Source: Polycyclovorans sp. (lineage in GTDB: Bacteria; Pseudomonadota; Gammaproteobacteria; Nevskiales; Nevskiaceae). Taken from it: a stretch of 64,000 nt of DNA. Location: contig PAKU01000016.1 of assembly GCA_002706265.1 (NCBI GenBank), positions 1 to 64,000 of the forward strand, in the 5' to 3' direction. This document shows positions 56,426-64,000 of this stretch, piece after piece (within the stretch, counting starts at the first letter, position 1; each line of letters opens with the position of its first letter). Position numbers and translations under genes: made by a program. The notes under the pieces are model-generated. The model did no database searches. It saw nothing but the letters and a program-made list of their open reading frames with translations, and was not told the DNA's origin.

Positions 56426-58780
56426 TCAAAGATTCTTGTATCGGTTGACATCAAAAACGCCGGCCTGCAGTGGCTGGTGTTCGGCCTGCCAGGCGGTGAA
56501 GTCGTGCAGCGTTTCCCAAAACGCAGGGTGCGTCCGCCGCACGCCCCACAGTTCGACGATCTCATCGAAGGCCTTGCCCTTGTCCGCCTTGCCCAACCGC
56601 TCAACGAACTGCGCCACCTGATGGGCCGGCACGTCGAAGATGAAATTGGGATAGCTGCCGAGAATGCCGGGAAACACCAGCACCTGGTCGTGCTCGGGCT
56701 CGTAACGCAGTGACTCGCCCAGCAGGAACGCCACGTTGCTGTGCGCCCGGTTGCGGATGAGCGAATAGACGGTTCGCGTGCCGTCGGTGTGGCTGACCCG
56801 CAGGAAGGTGACATCGGGCAGCTTGAGCACGCCGGGAAGGTCCTTGGCCTCAACCGCCGCAAGCCGCGCCAACTGCGCGTCGGTCTGCTGAATCCATTGC
56901 GGCTGGTCCGCCCGCGCACAGGGTCGCGACAGGCAGCGGTTGAGCGGATCGACCGCCATGCGGTTGATGGCGTGGAAGCGCTCCAGCAGGCGCAGGCCCA
57001 GTTCCTGCAGCGGCGCGTCGGTGGCATAGCCCTCGGCCGAGGGGGTCTGGTCGTCCACCGGGGCATAGGTGATGTGGCTTTTCAGCGCGCCACTGCCGCG
57101 ATACCAGTCATCGACGATGCCTTGCCGCGCCGCGCGCGGCAGCAGGCGCAGGTAGTTGTGCTCGGCGCCGTTGCGAATCAGGTCGAAGTACAGCCGCGTC
57201 TGCAACTGGTGCGCCACGTTGCCGAACACGTCGAAGTTGACCACCAACTGGTAGTAGGTGCGTTCGAGCAGCGGGTAGTCCATCCACCACACGGTCTTGG
57301 GCACCTGGCCGATCAGGCCGCGTTCCACCGAGGCGCTGTCGTGGTGCCGCGTGACGGTGAGCAGCGCATTGGTGTTGAGGCCGCCGCCATCCCAGACATC
57401 CTCCAGCGAGGCGCCATCGGCGCGCTGGTCGGCGTAGGCCTGGCGCCGCAGGCGGTGATAATCGTTGCGCTGATCGCGGAAATGGTCCCAGGCCGGGCCG
57501 GTGTCCAGCAGGTCGTCGTTCTGACCCGGCATGCCCAACAGCGGCGCGGCACGTTCGCGATAGCCGGTATCGGTGACGAACAGGTCACGCTGCGGCGCCT
57601 GGTAGATCACCCAGAAGTGGTCCTGGATGACGTCAGTGGCAATCTGGCCGCGACACACCGGCCCGCGGATGAAGGTGCGGGTGAAGTATTCCGCCTGATC
57701 GAGCATGAACTGGTAGCGCGCCTGCGCCGGAATGGCTGCGAAGGTGGTGAACGGGTTGGCGCGCGCTTCCGCCGTGTAGCCCGGCAACGCACCCGCTGAC
57801 CAGTCTTCACCGAAAAACAGGGTGTCGATGCGCTTGAGCAGGGCCGCGTTCAGCGCAAAGACGATGTGCCGTTTGTGCACGATGCTGCCCGGCAGCAGCC
57901 GCAGGCGGTAGTGGACCGGCGCCTGAGCGTCACCATTGGGCAGCGCCGTGGTCACCGGGCGGATGGCCTCACCCGGCGGCGTGTAAGACCGCAGCACCTC
58001 GAAGAAGCGCGGGGCGTCGCCAAGGTCGCTGAAATGCAGATGCGCCAGATACAGATGTTCAAACAGCCAGCGCGCAACCAGTTGGCGCTCGGGATCGGGA
58101 TGGTTCAGCCAGGCTTCCCAAGTGTCGATCACGGCCTGCTCGGCCGGGCTGACGCGCATGACATCGTCCGGCACCCGGGCGCCCTGCATCAACCAGCCAC
58201 TGAGCAGAGCGAACTCGCCATCGGTGAGCCCGGCGGCGGCCAGCGGCATGCCTTCCAGCGGGCGGTCGTGGGCGTATTCGGCAAAGCCGTCCTGCGACAC
58301 GCACTGGTTGTCCCGCGTGACGCCCAGGTCCAGGTCTTCGGGCAGCTTGCTGTTCGGCGCAAAGGGGCGCGACTTGCCCAGGGCGAGCATCTTGTACAGC
58401 AACGACTCGCCCTCGGCGTCGGGCGTCAACACCGAGTGGAAGCCCAGCCCGCGCCAGCCGGCTTCGGTCTGCGCGTCGATGCCCAGTCGCGTCGGCGTCT
58501 GCGCTTCGGTGCGCGTGCCGTCGTAGGCATCCAGCGGGTGGCGGCCACGCAGCAGGCCCGCAGCGGATTCCATCTTCAACTGGCAGGGGGCATCAAAACA
58601 GGCATGGCAGGCCAGACATTTCATTTCCAGAATGGGCCGCACGTCGTCCACGTAAGACACCTCGCGGCTCACCGGCCCCGGCAGCGCCTCGGGCTCTGGC
58701 AATTTGGACACCCCGCGTTCGCCGCAGGCGACGGTCAGCAGGGCGCTCAACAGCAAGGCACAGCGAAAAGGCTGGAACAT
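56426..58780 (-). CDS. cti: Fatty acid cis/trans isomerase (Cti)
   Basis: Cti converts cis-unsaturated membrane acyl chains to trans, stiffening the membrane under solvent or heat stress. The 784-residue product has a heme-binding MKCLACHACF (CxxCH, about 55-59). Hallmark segments include SYVDDVRPILEMKC, GLGFHSVLTPDAEGESLLYK, KMLALGKSRPFAPNSKLP and TVWWMDYPLLERTYYQLVVN. The N terminus (LLLSALLTVACGERG) has a lipobox (TVAC), suggesting a lipoprotein rather than the soluble periplasmic form known in Pseudomonas. ATG 58780 is preferred; an upstream in-frame ATG at 58855 is less likely. Confidence 0.93.
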   Translation of the reverse strand: MFQPFRCALLLSALLTVACGERGVSKLPEPEALPGPVSREVSYVDDVRPILEMKCLACHACFDAPCQLKMESAAGLLRGRHPLDAYDGTRTEAQTPTRLGIDAQTEAGWRGLGFHSVLTPDAEGESLLYKMLALGKSRPFAPNSKLPEDLDLGVTRDNQCVSQDGFAEYAHDRPLEGMPLAAAGLTDGEFALLSGWLMQGARVPDDVMRVSPAEQAVIDTWEAWLNHPDPERQLVARWLFEHLYLAHLHFSDLGDAPRFFEVLRSYTPPGEAIRPVTTALPNGDAQAPVHYRLRLLPGSIVHKRHIVFALNAALLKRIDTLFFGEDWSAGALPGYTAEARANPFTTFAAIPAQARYQFMLDQAEYFTRTFIRGPVCRGQIATDVIQDHFWVIYQAPQRDLFVTDTGYRERAAPLLGMPGQNDDLLDTGPAWDHFRDQRNDYHRLRRQAYADQRADGASLEDVWDGGGLNTNALLTVTRHHDSASVERGLIGQVPKTVWWMDYPLLERTYYQLVVNFDVFGNVAHQLQTRLYFDLIRNGAEHNYLRLLPRAARQGIVDDWYRGSGALKSHITYAPVDDQTPSAEGYATDAPLQELGLRLLERFHAINRMAVDPLNRCLSRPCARADQPQWIQQTDAQLARLAAVEAKDLPGVLKLPDVTFLRVSHTDGTRTVYSLIRNRAHSNVAFLLGESLRYEPEHDQVLVFPGILGSYPNFIFDVPAHQVAQFVERLGKADKGKAFDEIVELWGVRRTHPAFWETLHDFTAWQAEHQPLQAGVFDVNRYKNL

Positions 58781-58950
58781 GACGCGATCCCATGGCAGGT
58801 CTGATTGAACGTCGGCGGTGGTGCGGCGCCCCTGCGCCGTGCCGACGGCCCACAATCATGGCATGCCCCCGCGCGGATGCAGGCGCAAAAATGCCGCTGG
58901 CGCGGGTGCCGCCGGAACAGGCCCCGCCAGACGCGGGGCATACTCGGTCG

Positions 58951-59877
58951 ATGAACATGCGCCTCATCGCCGTGCTGATGATCGGTGTGCTGAGTCTTAC
59001 GGCCGCCGCCAGCCCACCCGACTTTGCACCCGGCTGGACGCTGAAAACCCCGGACGGCGCCACCGTCACCTACCCGGACGACGCCGAGGGCAACCCCAGC
59101 GTGTTGTTGTTCTGGCCGTCGTGGTGCCCCTATTCACGCGCCCTGCAACCTTACGTGCAGGACATCTGGCGCGATTACGCCGATGCGGGCGTCAAGGTCT
59201 GGACCATCAATATCCGCGAGAACGGCGACCCGGTGGCGGCGATGCGCGAACGCGACCTGCACTTTCCGCTGCTGCTCCATGGCGATGGGCTGATGCTGCC
59301 CTACGGCATCACCCGCTCACCCTGGTTCATCGTGGTGGCGGGCGACGGTCGCATCGTTTACACCCGCCCGCCCTCGCCGCCCACGCCAATCGACGTGGCC
59401 AAGGATGCGCGCAAGGCGCTCAACGCCTTGCTGGGCGCGCGCGCGGTGCCGCTGCCAGAACGCTACCCGCCCCCCTATGACCTGCATGTGCGCGATGGCG
59501 AACAAGGCCGGGGCGCGGCGGCGCCCGATGCCCTGCCAGCATCAGAGTGGCTGCCATGGGTGCAGCGCTACCTCGCGGCCCTGCCGGAACAGGGGCCCGA
59601 TGTGCCGGCTGTTGGGCCGGTGCGCGATGGCCGCAGCGCGATCGACCACGCCCGCACCGCGTGGACCGCGCGTCACGGCGCGGAGGCCGTGCGGTCGCTG
59701 GCGCCGTTCCGGTCGTTCATGCGCAAGGGCGTGTGGGTGGCGGCCACCGTGGGCGGCGACGGCCTGGGCGCAGGGCTGATCTACGCCGTGGACCGTGAGG
59801 ACGGGCGGGTGCGCGCCATCGAGGATCGACGCGGCACCCGCGCAGCGCCTCAGGGCCTAGCGGATGTCGAACACTGA
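58951..59877 (+). CDS. Thioredoxin-like (TlpA/redoxin-type) exported protein with single Cys
   Basis: The 308-residue protein has a signal peptide (MRLIAVLMIGVLSLTAAAS) and a TlpA-like domain: PGWTLKTPDGATVTYP, VLLFWPSWCPYSRALQPYVQ, VWTINIRENGD and cis-Pro-like ITRSPWFIVVAGDGRIVYT. The active site reads WCPYS, so the second Cys of CxxC is Ser. A one-Cys redoxin could act as a reductant-dependent isomerase or peroxidase rather than an oxidoreductase. The C-terminal 150 residues (from about 160) are a separate unrecognised domain. The gene is divergent from cti, and its 3' end overlaps the next convergent gene by 21 bp. Confidence 0.8.
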   Translation: MNMRLIAVLMIGVLSLTAAASPPDFAPGWTLKTPDGATVTYPDDAEGNPSVLLFWPSWCPYSRALQPYVQDIWRDYADAGVKVWTINIRENGDPVAAMRERDLHFPLLLHGDGLMLPYGITRSPWFIVVAGDGRIVYTRPPSPPTPIDVAKDARKALNALLGARAVPLPERYPPPYDLHVRDGEQGRGAAAPDALPASEWLPWVQRYLAALPEQGPDVPAVGPVRDGRSAIDHARTAWTARHGAEAVRSLAPFRSFMRKGVWVAATVGGDGLGAGLIYAVDREDGRVRAIEDRRGTRAAPQGLADVEH

Positions 59878-60738
59878 TTCGGCCGCATCGACATTGATCG
59901 ACTCGGCGCGCAGTGACACCAGGCCATCGAGCCGGTCCGGGGCATCGAGATCGGCAAAGCAGAACAGCGCCCCGACATAGCGGCCGGCCGGAACATCGCC
60001 AATCGCGTAGCCGTAGTCGCCGTCGTCCTGACGTCGCAGGGCGCCCGCCGCAAGCGGGTTGAAGCTGCCGCCCTCCACATAATCGGTGAACTGCCCCAGG
60101 TTCTCGGGGAACAGGTACATCGCCGCGCCCACCGCGTCGTCTTCGGCATTGGCCGCCTCGGGACGACATTCGGCCGACTCCAGCACGGCGCGGCTGACCA
60201 CGCCGCGCAACTGCCGGGCGTCATCGGGCAACACGGCGCGGATCACCGGCCTGAAGCGCGCCGTTTCAAGGCCATCGAGACGCGGGTCGGTGACTGAAAA
60301 GTGCGGCTCCAGCCGCAGCCACAGGGTCTGCGCTTCATCTTCGGTGACCTGAAAATCCACCGCCGCGATCGGGCCGTCAGTGGCGACCGGTTCGAGCGCG
60401 CGCTCCCGGGTGTCGTCGCTGAACTGCACCCGCCCGCCGCTGGCCGCAACCACCAGACCGGCACCGGTGTAGCGCGCCGATCCTGCATCGTTGAGATCGA
60501 GCACGGCGCGTCGCTCGCCCACGCGCCAGGCGAGCAGGTCTTCGCCGGTGAGCGCATCGGTATCGAAGCGCGCGGCCGTGCCGCCGCCGGTCTGCAGGAT
60601 GACGCCGCGTATTTCCGGTTGAAACGCGCGCAGCGTCAGTGCGTCACCGCGTGACAGCTCGACCGACACCTGGCCCTCACAGGCCATCAGCAGCAGGGTC
60701 ACGGCGACCGCGCCCAATGCACTGACATGCTTCATCAC
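59857..60738 (-). CDS. Hypothetical lipoprotein
   Basis: The 293-residue product has a lipoprotein signal (HVSALGAVAVTLLLMACEGQ; lipobox LMAC). The body is beta-rich and acidic, with segments such as VLDLNDAGSARYTGAGLVV, AVDFQVTEDEAQTLWLRLEP and AGRYVGALFCFADLDAPD. The latter resembles carboxypeptidase-like/DUF4382-type beta domains, but I cannot confirm a family. It has ATG starts at 60738 and 60735. It overlaps the convergent thioredoxin-like gene by 21 bp. Its role is unknown. Confidence 0.72.
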   Translation of the reverse strand: MMKHVSALGAVAVTLLLMACEGQVSVELSRGDALTLRAFQPEIRGVILQTGGGTAARFDTDALTGEDLLAWRVGERRAVLDLNDAGSARYTGAGLVVAASGGRVQFSDDTRERALEPVATDGPIAAVDFQVTEDEAQTLWLRLEPHFSVTDPRLDGLETARFRPVIRAVLPDDARQLRGVVSRAVLESAECRPEAANAEDDAVGAAMYLFPENLGQFTDYVEGGSFNPLAAGALRRQDDGDYGYAIGDVPAGRYVGALFCFADLDAPDRLDGLVSLRAESINVDAAESVFDIR

Positions 60739-60766
60739 CCCACTCCCGCGCCGATTGCGCTTCAGA

Positions 60767-61363
60767 TCAGGCCTTGATGCGGCCCTGAATCACCGCCTTG
60801 AGCACGTCGAGGCGGTCGTTGCCCCAGAACAGCTCGCCCTGGTAGACCATGGTCGGCGCGCCGAAAATGCCGAGGTCCATCGCGGCCTCGGTGTTGCTGC
60901 GCACCACGTCTTTCACGGCATCGGTTTGGGTGGCGGCCATCAGCGCCGCGCCGTCCAGCCCCGCCGCATCCAGCGCGGCGTGCACGATCTCGGGCTGGGA
61001 AATATCTTCGCCACGCCCCCAGTAGGCTCCGAGCAACGCCAGCGCCGCCGCCTCACCCTGGCCCTGTTGCGCGGCGGCGGTGCCCGCGCGGCTGGCGAGC
61101 ATGCTGTTGACGGGGAACACCTTGGGCATCGAGAACGGCACGTCGTACAGCGCCGACCAGCGGGCAAGGTCTTTGAACATGTAGCTGGCCTTGGCCGGAA
61201 TGGCGGCCGGCAGGGTCATCTTGCGGGCCTGGAACACCTTGCCCAGCAAAAAGGCCTTCCAGTGCACGGTGGTGCCGGTTTCCCGCGCCAGCGCGCCGAT
61301 CTGGGTGGCCGCCAGATAGGTGTAAGGGCTGCCCGGCTCCCAGTAGAAATCGATGCTTGACAT
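60767..61363 (-). CDS. DsbA-family 2-hydroxychromene-2-carboxylate isomerase-like protein
   Basis: The 198-residue protein has SIDFYWEPGSPYTYLAATQI, where the thioredoxin-fold active site has Ser instead of Cys, as in kappa-class GST/HCCA isomerases. Further family segments are WKAFLLGKVFQ, FSMPKVFPVNSMLASRAG and the C-terminal GIFGAPTMVYQGELFWGNDR. These enzymes use glutathione; known substrates come from naphthalene degradation, but most genomic copies act on unknown compounds. ATG 61363 follows AAGGAGCAGACC; a longer frame upstream lacks similarity. It is divergent from trkA. Confidence 0.9.
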   Translation of the reverse strand: MSSIDFYWEPGSPYTYLAATQIGALARETGTTVHWKAFLLGKVFQARKMTLPAAIPAKASYMFKDLARWSALYDVPFSMPKVFPVNSMLASRAGTAAAQQGQGEAAALALLGAYWGRGEDISQPEIVHAALDAAGLDGAALMAATQTDAVKDVVRSNTEAAMDLGIFGAPTMVYQGELFWGNDRLDVLKAVIQGRIKA

Positions 61364-61478
61364 GGTCTGCTCCTTCATTGCGGTGTACGAATGAGTCTCG
61401 CACGAAGCCCTCGGGCCCGGCGACACGCGAACGCCCGATGTTGCGCCGCATGATGGGCGGGCGTAACGTGCGCGGCGC

Positions 61479-62852
61479 ATGAAAATCATCATTCTAGGGG
61501 CTGGCCAGGTCGGGGCGACGCTGGCCGAAAATCTCGCCAACGAGCAGCACGACGTGACGGTCATCGACACCGACGCGGCGATGCTGGAATACCTGCAGGA
61601 GCGAATGGACATTCGCACCGTGCAGGGCCACGCCAGCCACCCCAACGTGCTGCGCCGCGCCGGAGCGGACGACGCCGACATGCTGATCGCCGTCACCGAA
61701 AGCGATGAGACCAACATGGTCGCGTGCAAGGTCGCCTACACGCTGTTCAACACGCCGACCAAGATCGCCCGGGTGCGCGCCGCCGAGTATCTGCGAGAAG
61801 AAAGCCTGTTCGGGCCGCAGGGGCTGGCGATCGACATGCACATCTCGCCCGAGCAGCTGGTCACCGACTACATCCGTCGCCTGATCGAATACCCCGGCGC
61901 ACTGCAGGTGGTCGATTTTGCCGATGGCCGCGTGCAGCTGGTGGGGGTGAGGGCCTATTACGGCGGCCCGCTGGTGTCGCGCCAGTTGCGCGAACTGCCC
62001 GAGCACCTGCCCGGCATCGACGCGCGCGTTGCGGCGATCTACCGCCGCGGCCGGCCGATCATTCCCGAAGGCGACACCATCATCGAAGCGGAGGATGAGG
62101 TGTTCTTTGTCGCCGCCAAGGCGCACATTCCAAAAATGATCGCCGAGCTGCGCAAGCTCGACCAGCCGGTACGCCGCATCATTCTCGCCGGCGGCGGCCG
62201 CATTGGCCTGCGACTGGCACGGGTGCTCGAAGATCGCATCGAGGTGAAGATCGTCGAGTCGGTGCGCGACCGGGCGCGCTACCTGTCTGAAGAACTGGGC
62301 AACACGGTGGTGCTGCACGGCGATGCCGCCGACGAGGGCCTGCTGCGCGAGGAAAATGTCGAAGACTGCGACGTGTTCTGCGCCATCACCAACGACGATG
62401 AGGCCAACATTCTCTCGGCGATGCTCGCCAAGCGACTGGGCGCGCGCAAGGCGCTATGCCTGATCAACCGCCAGTCGTACGTGGAACTGGTGGAGGGCAG
62501 CCAGATCGACATCGCCATCAGCCCGCAGCAGTCCACGGTGAGCGCGCTGCTGGCGCACGTGCGCCGGGGCGACGTGGTCAAGGTGCACAGCCTGCGGCGC
62601 GGCGCGGCCGAGGCGATCGAGGCGATTGCCCACGGGGATCGCTTCAACTCTGAGGTGGTCGGTCGCCGGCTTGAAGAGATCAAGCTGCCCCCCGGCACCA
62701 CCATCGGCGCCATCGTGCGCGGCGACGAGGTCATCATTGCCCACCACGACACGGTGATCGAGGCCGAAGACCACGTGATTCTGTTCCTCGTCAACCGCAA
62801 GCACGTGAAGGATGTCGGCAAGCTGTTCCAGGTTGGCATCGGGTTCTTCTGA
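61479..62852 (+). CDS. trkA: Trk potassium uptake regulatory subunit TrkA
   Basis: TrkA binds NAD(H) and gates the TrkH/G potassium channel from the cytoplasm. The 457-residue protein has two RCK halves. Each begins with a nucleotide-binding motif: [17 protein letters not shown] at residue 2 and [17 protein letters not shown] near 234. Each is followed by a RCK-C domain. Further segments are [20 protein letters not shown] and [20 protein letters not shown]. It lies 3 bp before trkH, forming a coupled pair. Confidence 0.97.
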   Translation: MKIIILGAGQVGATLAENLANEQHDVTVIDTDAAMLEYLQERMDIRTVQGHASHPNVLRRAGADDADMLIAVTESDETNMVACKVAYTLFNTPTKIARVRAAEYLREESLFGPQGLAIDMHISPEQLVTDYIRRLIEYPGALQVVDFADGRVQLVGVRAYYGGPLVSRQLRELPEHLPGIDARVAAIYRRGRPIIPEGDTIIEAEDEVFFVAAKAHIPKMIAELRKLDQPVRRIILAGGGRIGLRLARVLEDRIEVKIVESVRDRARYLSEELGNTVVLHGDAADEGLLREENVEDCDVFCAITNDDEANILSAMLAKRLGARKALCLINRQSYVELVEGSQIDIAISPQQSTVSALLAHVRRGDVVKVHSLRRGAAEAIEAIAHGDRFNSEVVGRRLEEIKLPPGTTIGAIVRGDEVIIAHHDTVIEAEDHVILFLVNRKHVKDVGKLFQVGIGFF

Positions 62853-62855
62853 TTC

Positions 62856-64000
62856 GTGGCGCTGACCGATGCCAAGCTGAACCGCATTCACCGCTTCGGT
62901 GCCGTGCAGCGGGTGATGGGCATCCTGCTGATGATTTTTTCGCTGACCATGCTGCCGCCCATGGCGGTGAGCTGGCTTTACGCCGATGGCACCGCGCCGG
63001 CGTTCGCTCTGGCGCTCTCCATCAACGTGGTCCTGGGCGCGCTGACCTGGTGGCCGGTGCGGCACAGCCGGGCGGAGTTGAAGATTCGCGACGGCTTTCT
63101 GGTCACCGTGCTGTTCTGGATGGTGCTGGGCGTGTCCGGGGCGATTCCGCTCTATGTCGCCGATCAACCGGGGCTGACCATTCCGCAGGCGGTGTTCGAG
63201 TCGATCTCAGGGCTGACGACCACCGGGGCCACCGTCATCGTCGGGCTCGACGGGCTGCCCAAGGCGCTGCTGTACTACCGCCAGCAACTGCAGTGGTTCG
63301 GCGGCATGGGGCTGGTCATTCTGGCCATCGCCATCCTGCCGATGCTGGGGGTCGGCGGCATGCAGCTCTACCGCGCCGAATCACTGGGGCCGGTCAAGGA
63401 CACCAAGCTGACGCCGCGCCTGGTCGAAACCGCCCGCGCCCTGTGGTTGATCTACCTCAGCCTCACGATTGCCTGCGCGGTGGCCTACCGATGGGCCGGA
63501 ATGGACTGGTTCGACGCCATTGGGCATGCCTTTGCCACGGTGTCCACCGGCGGATTCTCGACCCACGATGCCTCGATCGCGTACTTCGACAGCGCCATCA
63601 TCGAACTGATCTGCATCGCCTTCATGGTCATCGGCGCGGTCAATTTCGGCTTGCACTTCGTGGCCTTTCGCTCGCGATCGATTACGGGCTACTGGAGCGA
63701 TCCGGAGTTCAGGGTGTTCATCGGCATCATCGCCGCCGCCACCCTGGGCATCACTGCGCTGCTGATGCTGACCGGCACCTACTGGGGCTTCGAAGCCCCA
63801 TTGCAGGCCCTGTTCCAGGTGGTGTCGATCGGCACCACGGCCGGCTTTGCCTCGGCCGATCTCAACCTGTGGCCCAGCATGATCTCGACGCTGGTGATTC
63901 TGGTCAGTTTTATCTGTGGGTGCGCCTACTCCACCGCCGGCGGCCTCAAGGTGGTGCGGGTGATGCTGCTGTTCAAACAGGGGCTGCGCTCGGTGTTTCA
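62856..64000 (+). CDS. trkH: Trk potassium transporter TrkH (3' end beyond the window)
   Basis: TrkH is the potassium-translocating membrane subunit. The frame runs to the window end without a stop, covering 381 residues. It starts at GTG 62856 (MALTDAKLNRIHRFGAVQRV), 3 bp after trkA. Membrane helices alternate with pore loops: ISGLTTTGATVIVG, HAFATVSTGGFSTHDAS and SIGTTAGFASADLN, each with the conserved Gly of the Trk selectivity filter. The last pore loop and C terminus should lie just past the window. Confidence 0.95.
   Translation, partial: MALTDAKLNRIHRFGAVQRVMGILLMIFSLTMLPPMAVSWLYADGTAPAFALALSINVVLGALTWWPVRHSRAELKIRDGFLVTVLFWMVLGVSGAIPLYVADQPGLTIPQAVFESISGLTTTGATVIVGLDGLPKALLYYRQQLQWFGGMGLVILAIAILPMLGVGGMQLYRAESLGPVKDTKLTPRLVETARALWLIYLSLTIACAVAYRWAGMDWFDAIGHAFATVSTGGFSTHDASIAYFDSAIIELICIAFMVIGAVNFGLHFVAFRSRSITGYWSDPEFRVFIGIIAAATLGITALLMLTGTYWGFEAPLQALFQVVSIGTTAGFASADLNLWPSMISTLVILVSFICGCAYSTAGGLKVVRVMLLFKQGLRSVF

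Overview
The window is a GC-rich chromosomal segment of a gammaproteobacterium. This is suggested by the gene set and order: lapB, acnA, nudJ-mnmA, a type II secretion pseudopilin operon, fabD-fabG-acpP-fabF-pabB-pabC-mltG-tmk-holB-pilZ, cti and trkA-trkH. Rhombosortase, a VolA-like surface lipase, a DUF1302 porin-like protein and Cti fit a free-living, envelope-rich lineage such as Nevskiales-type gammaproteobacteria. That placement is inference and was not tested.

Layout. 1-1637: the 3' part of lapB and a lipoprotein gene. 1638-4500: a small acquired patch with an IS5-type transposase remnant, a RAYT (Y1) transposase between GGGGTCGGAGTAAATA repeats, and an AT-rich GIY-YIG/Sel1 gene. 4502-14669 (minus strand): acnA, then the operon gspG-H-I-J-K-L-M-N-nudJ-mnmA, almost entirely linked by 1-4 bp overlaps. 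Rhombosortase is divergent from gspG. 14766-24056 (plus strand): fatty acid, folate and DNA-replication genes, again mostly with stop/start overlaps. 24156-31844: a membrane-anchored low-complexity protein, then fabG4-ribA-ABC1 kinase-pyrD, then an OmpA-family protein closed by a strong terminator.

31893-45541 is a genomic island. It holds an IS256 relic, an apparently intact IS5-family element, and a type I restriction locus that has lost hsdM and the 5' part of hsdS. Between hsdS and hsdR lie six accessory genes: a nucleotidyltransferase-fold DUF6932 protein, an unknown 302-residue protein, an Abi_C-like protein, a GmrSD-like DUF262/DUF1524 enzyme, a Fic enzyme and an Abi_2 protein. The island ends at a 46-nt 3' fragment of a tRNA-Met(CAT) gene, which looks like an attachment-site scar. 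No integrase is visible.

45657-64000 returns to chromosomal genes: a surface lipase and DUF1302 barrel operon, an alpha/beta hydrolase with glpD, a transglutaminase/DUF2126 protein, a BON-domain protein, cis/trans fatty acid isomerase, a thioredoxin-like protein, a lipoprotein, a DsbA-family isomerase, trkA and the 5' part of trkH.

The best candidate for an undescribed system is the tightly overlapping DUF6932 NTase / 302-residue protein / Abi_C trio (35333-37598) inside the broken restriction locus. Function calls rest on reading translated motifs by eye; no database search was run.
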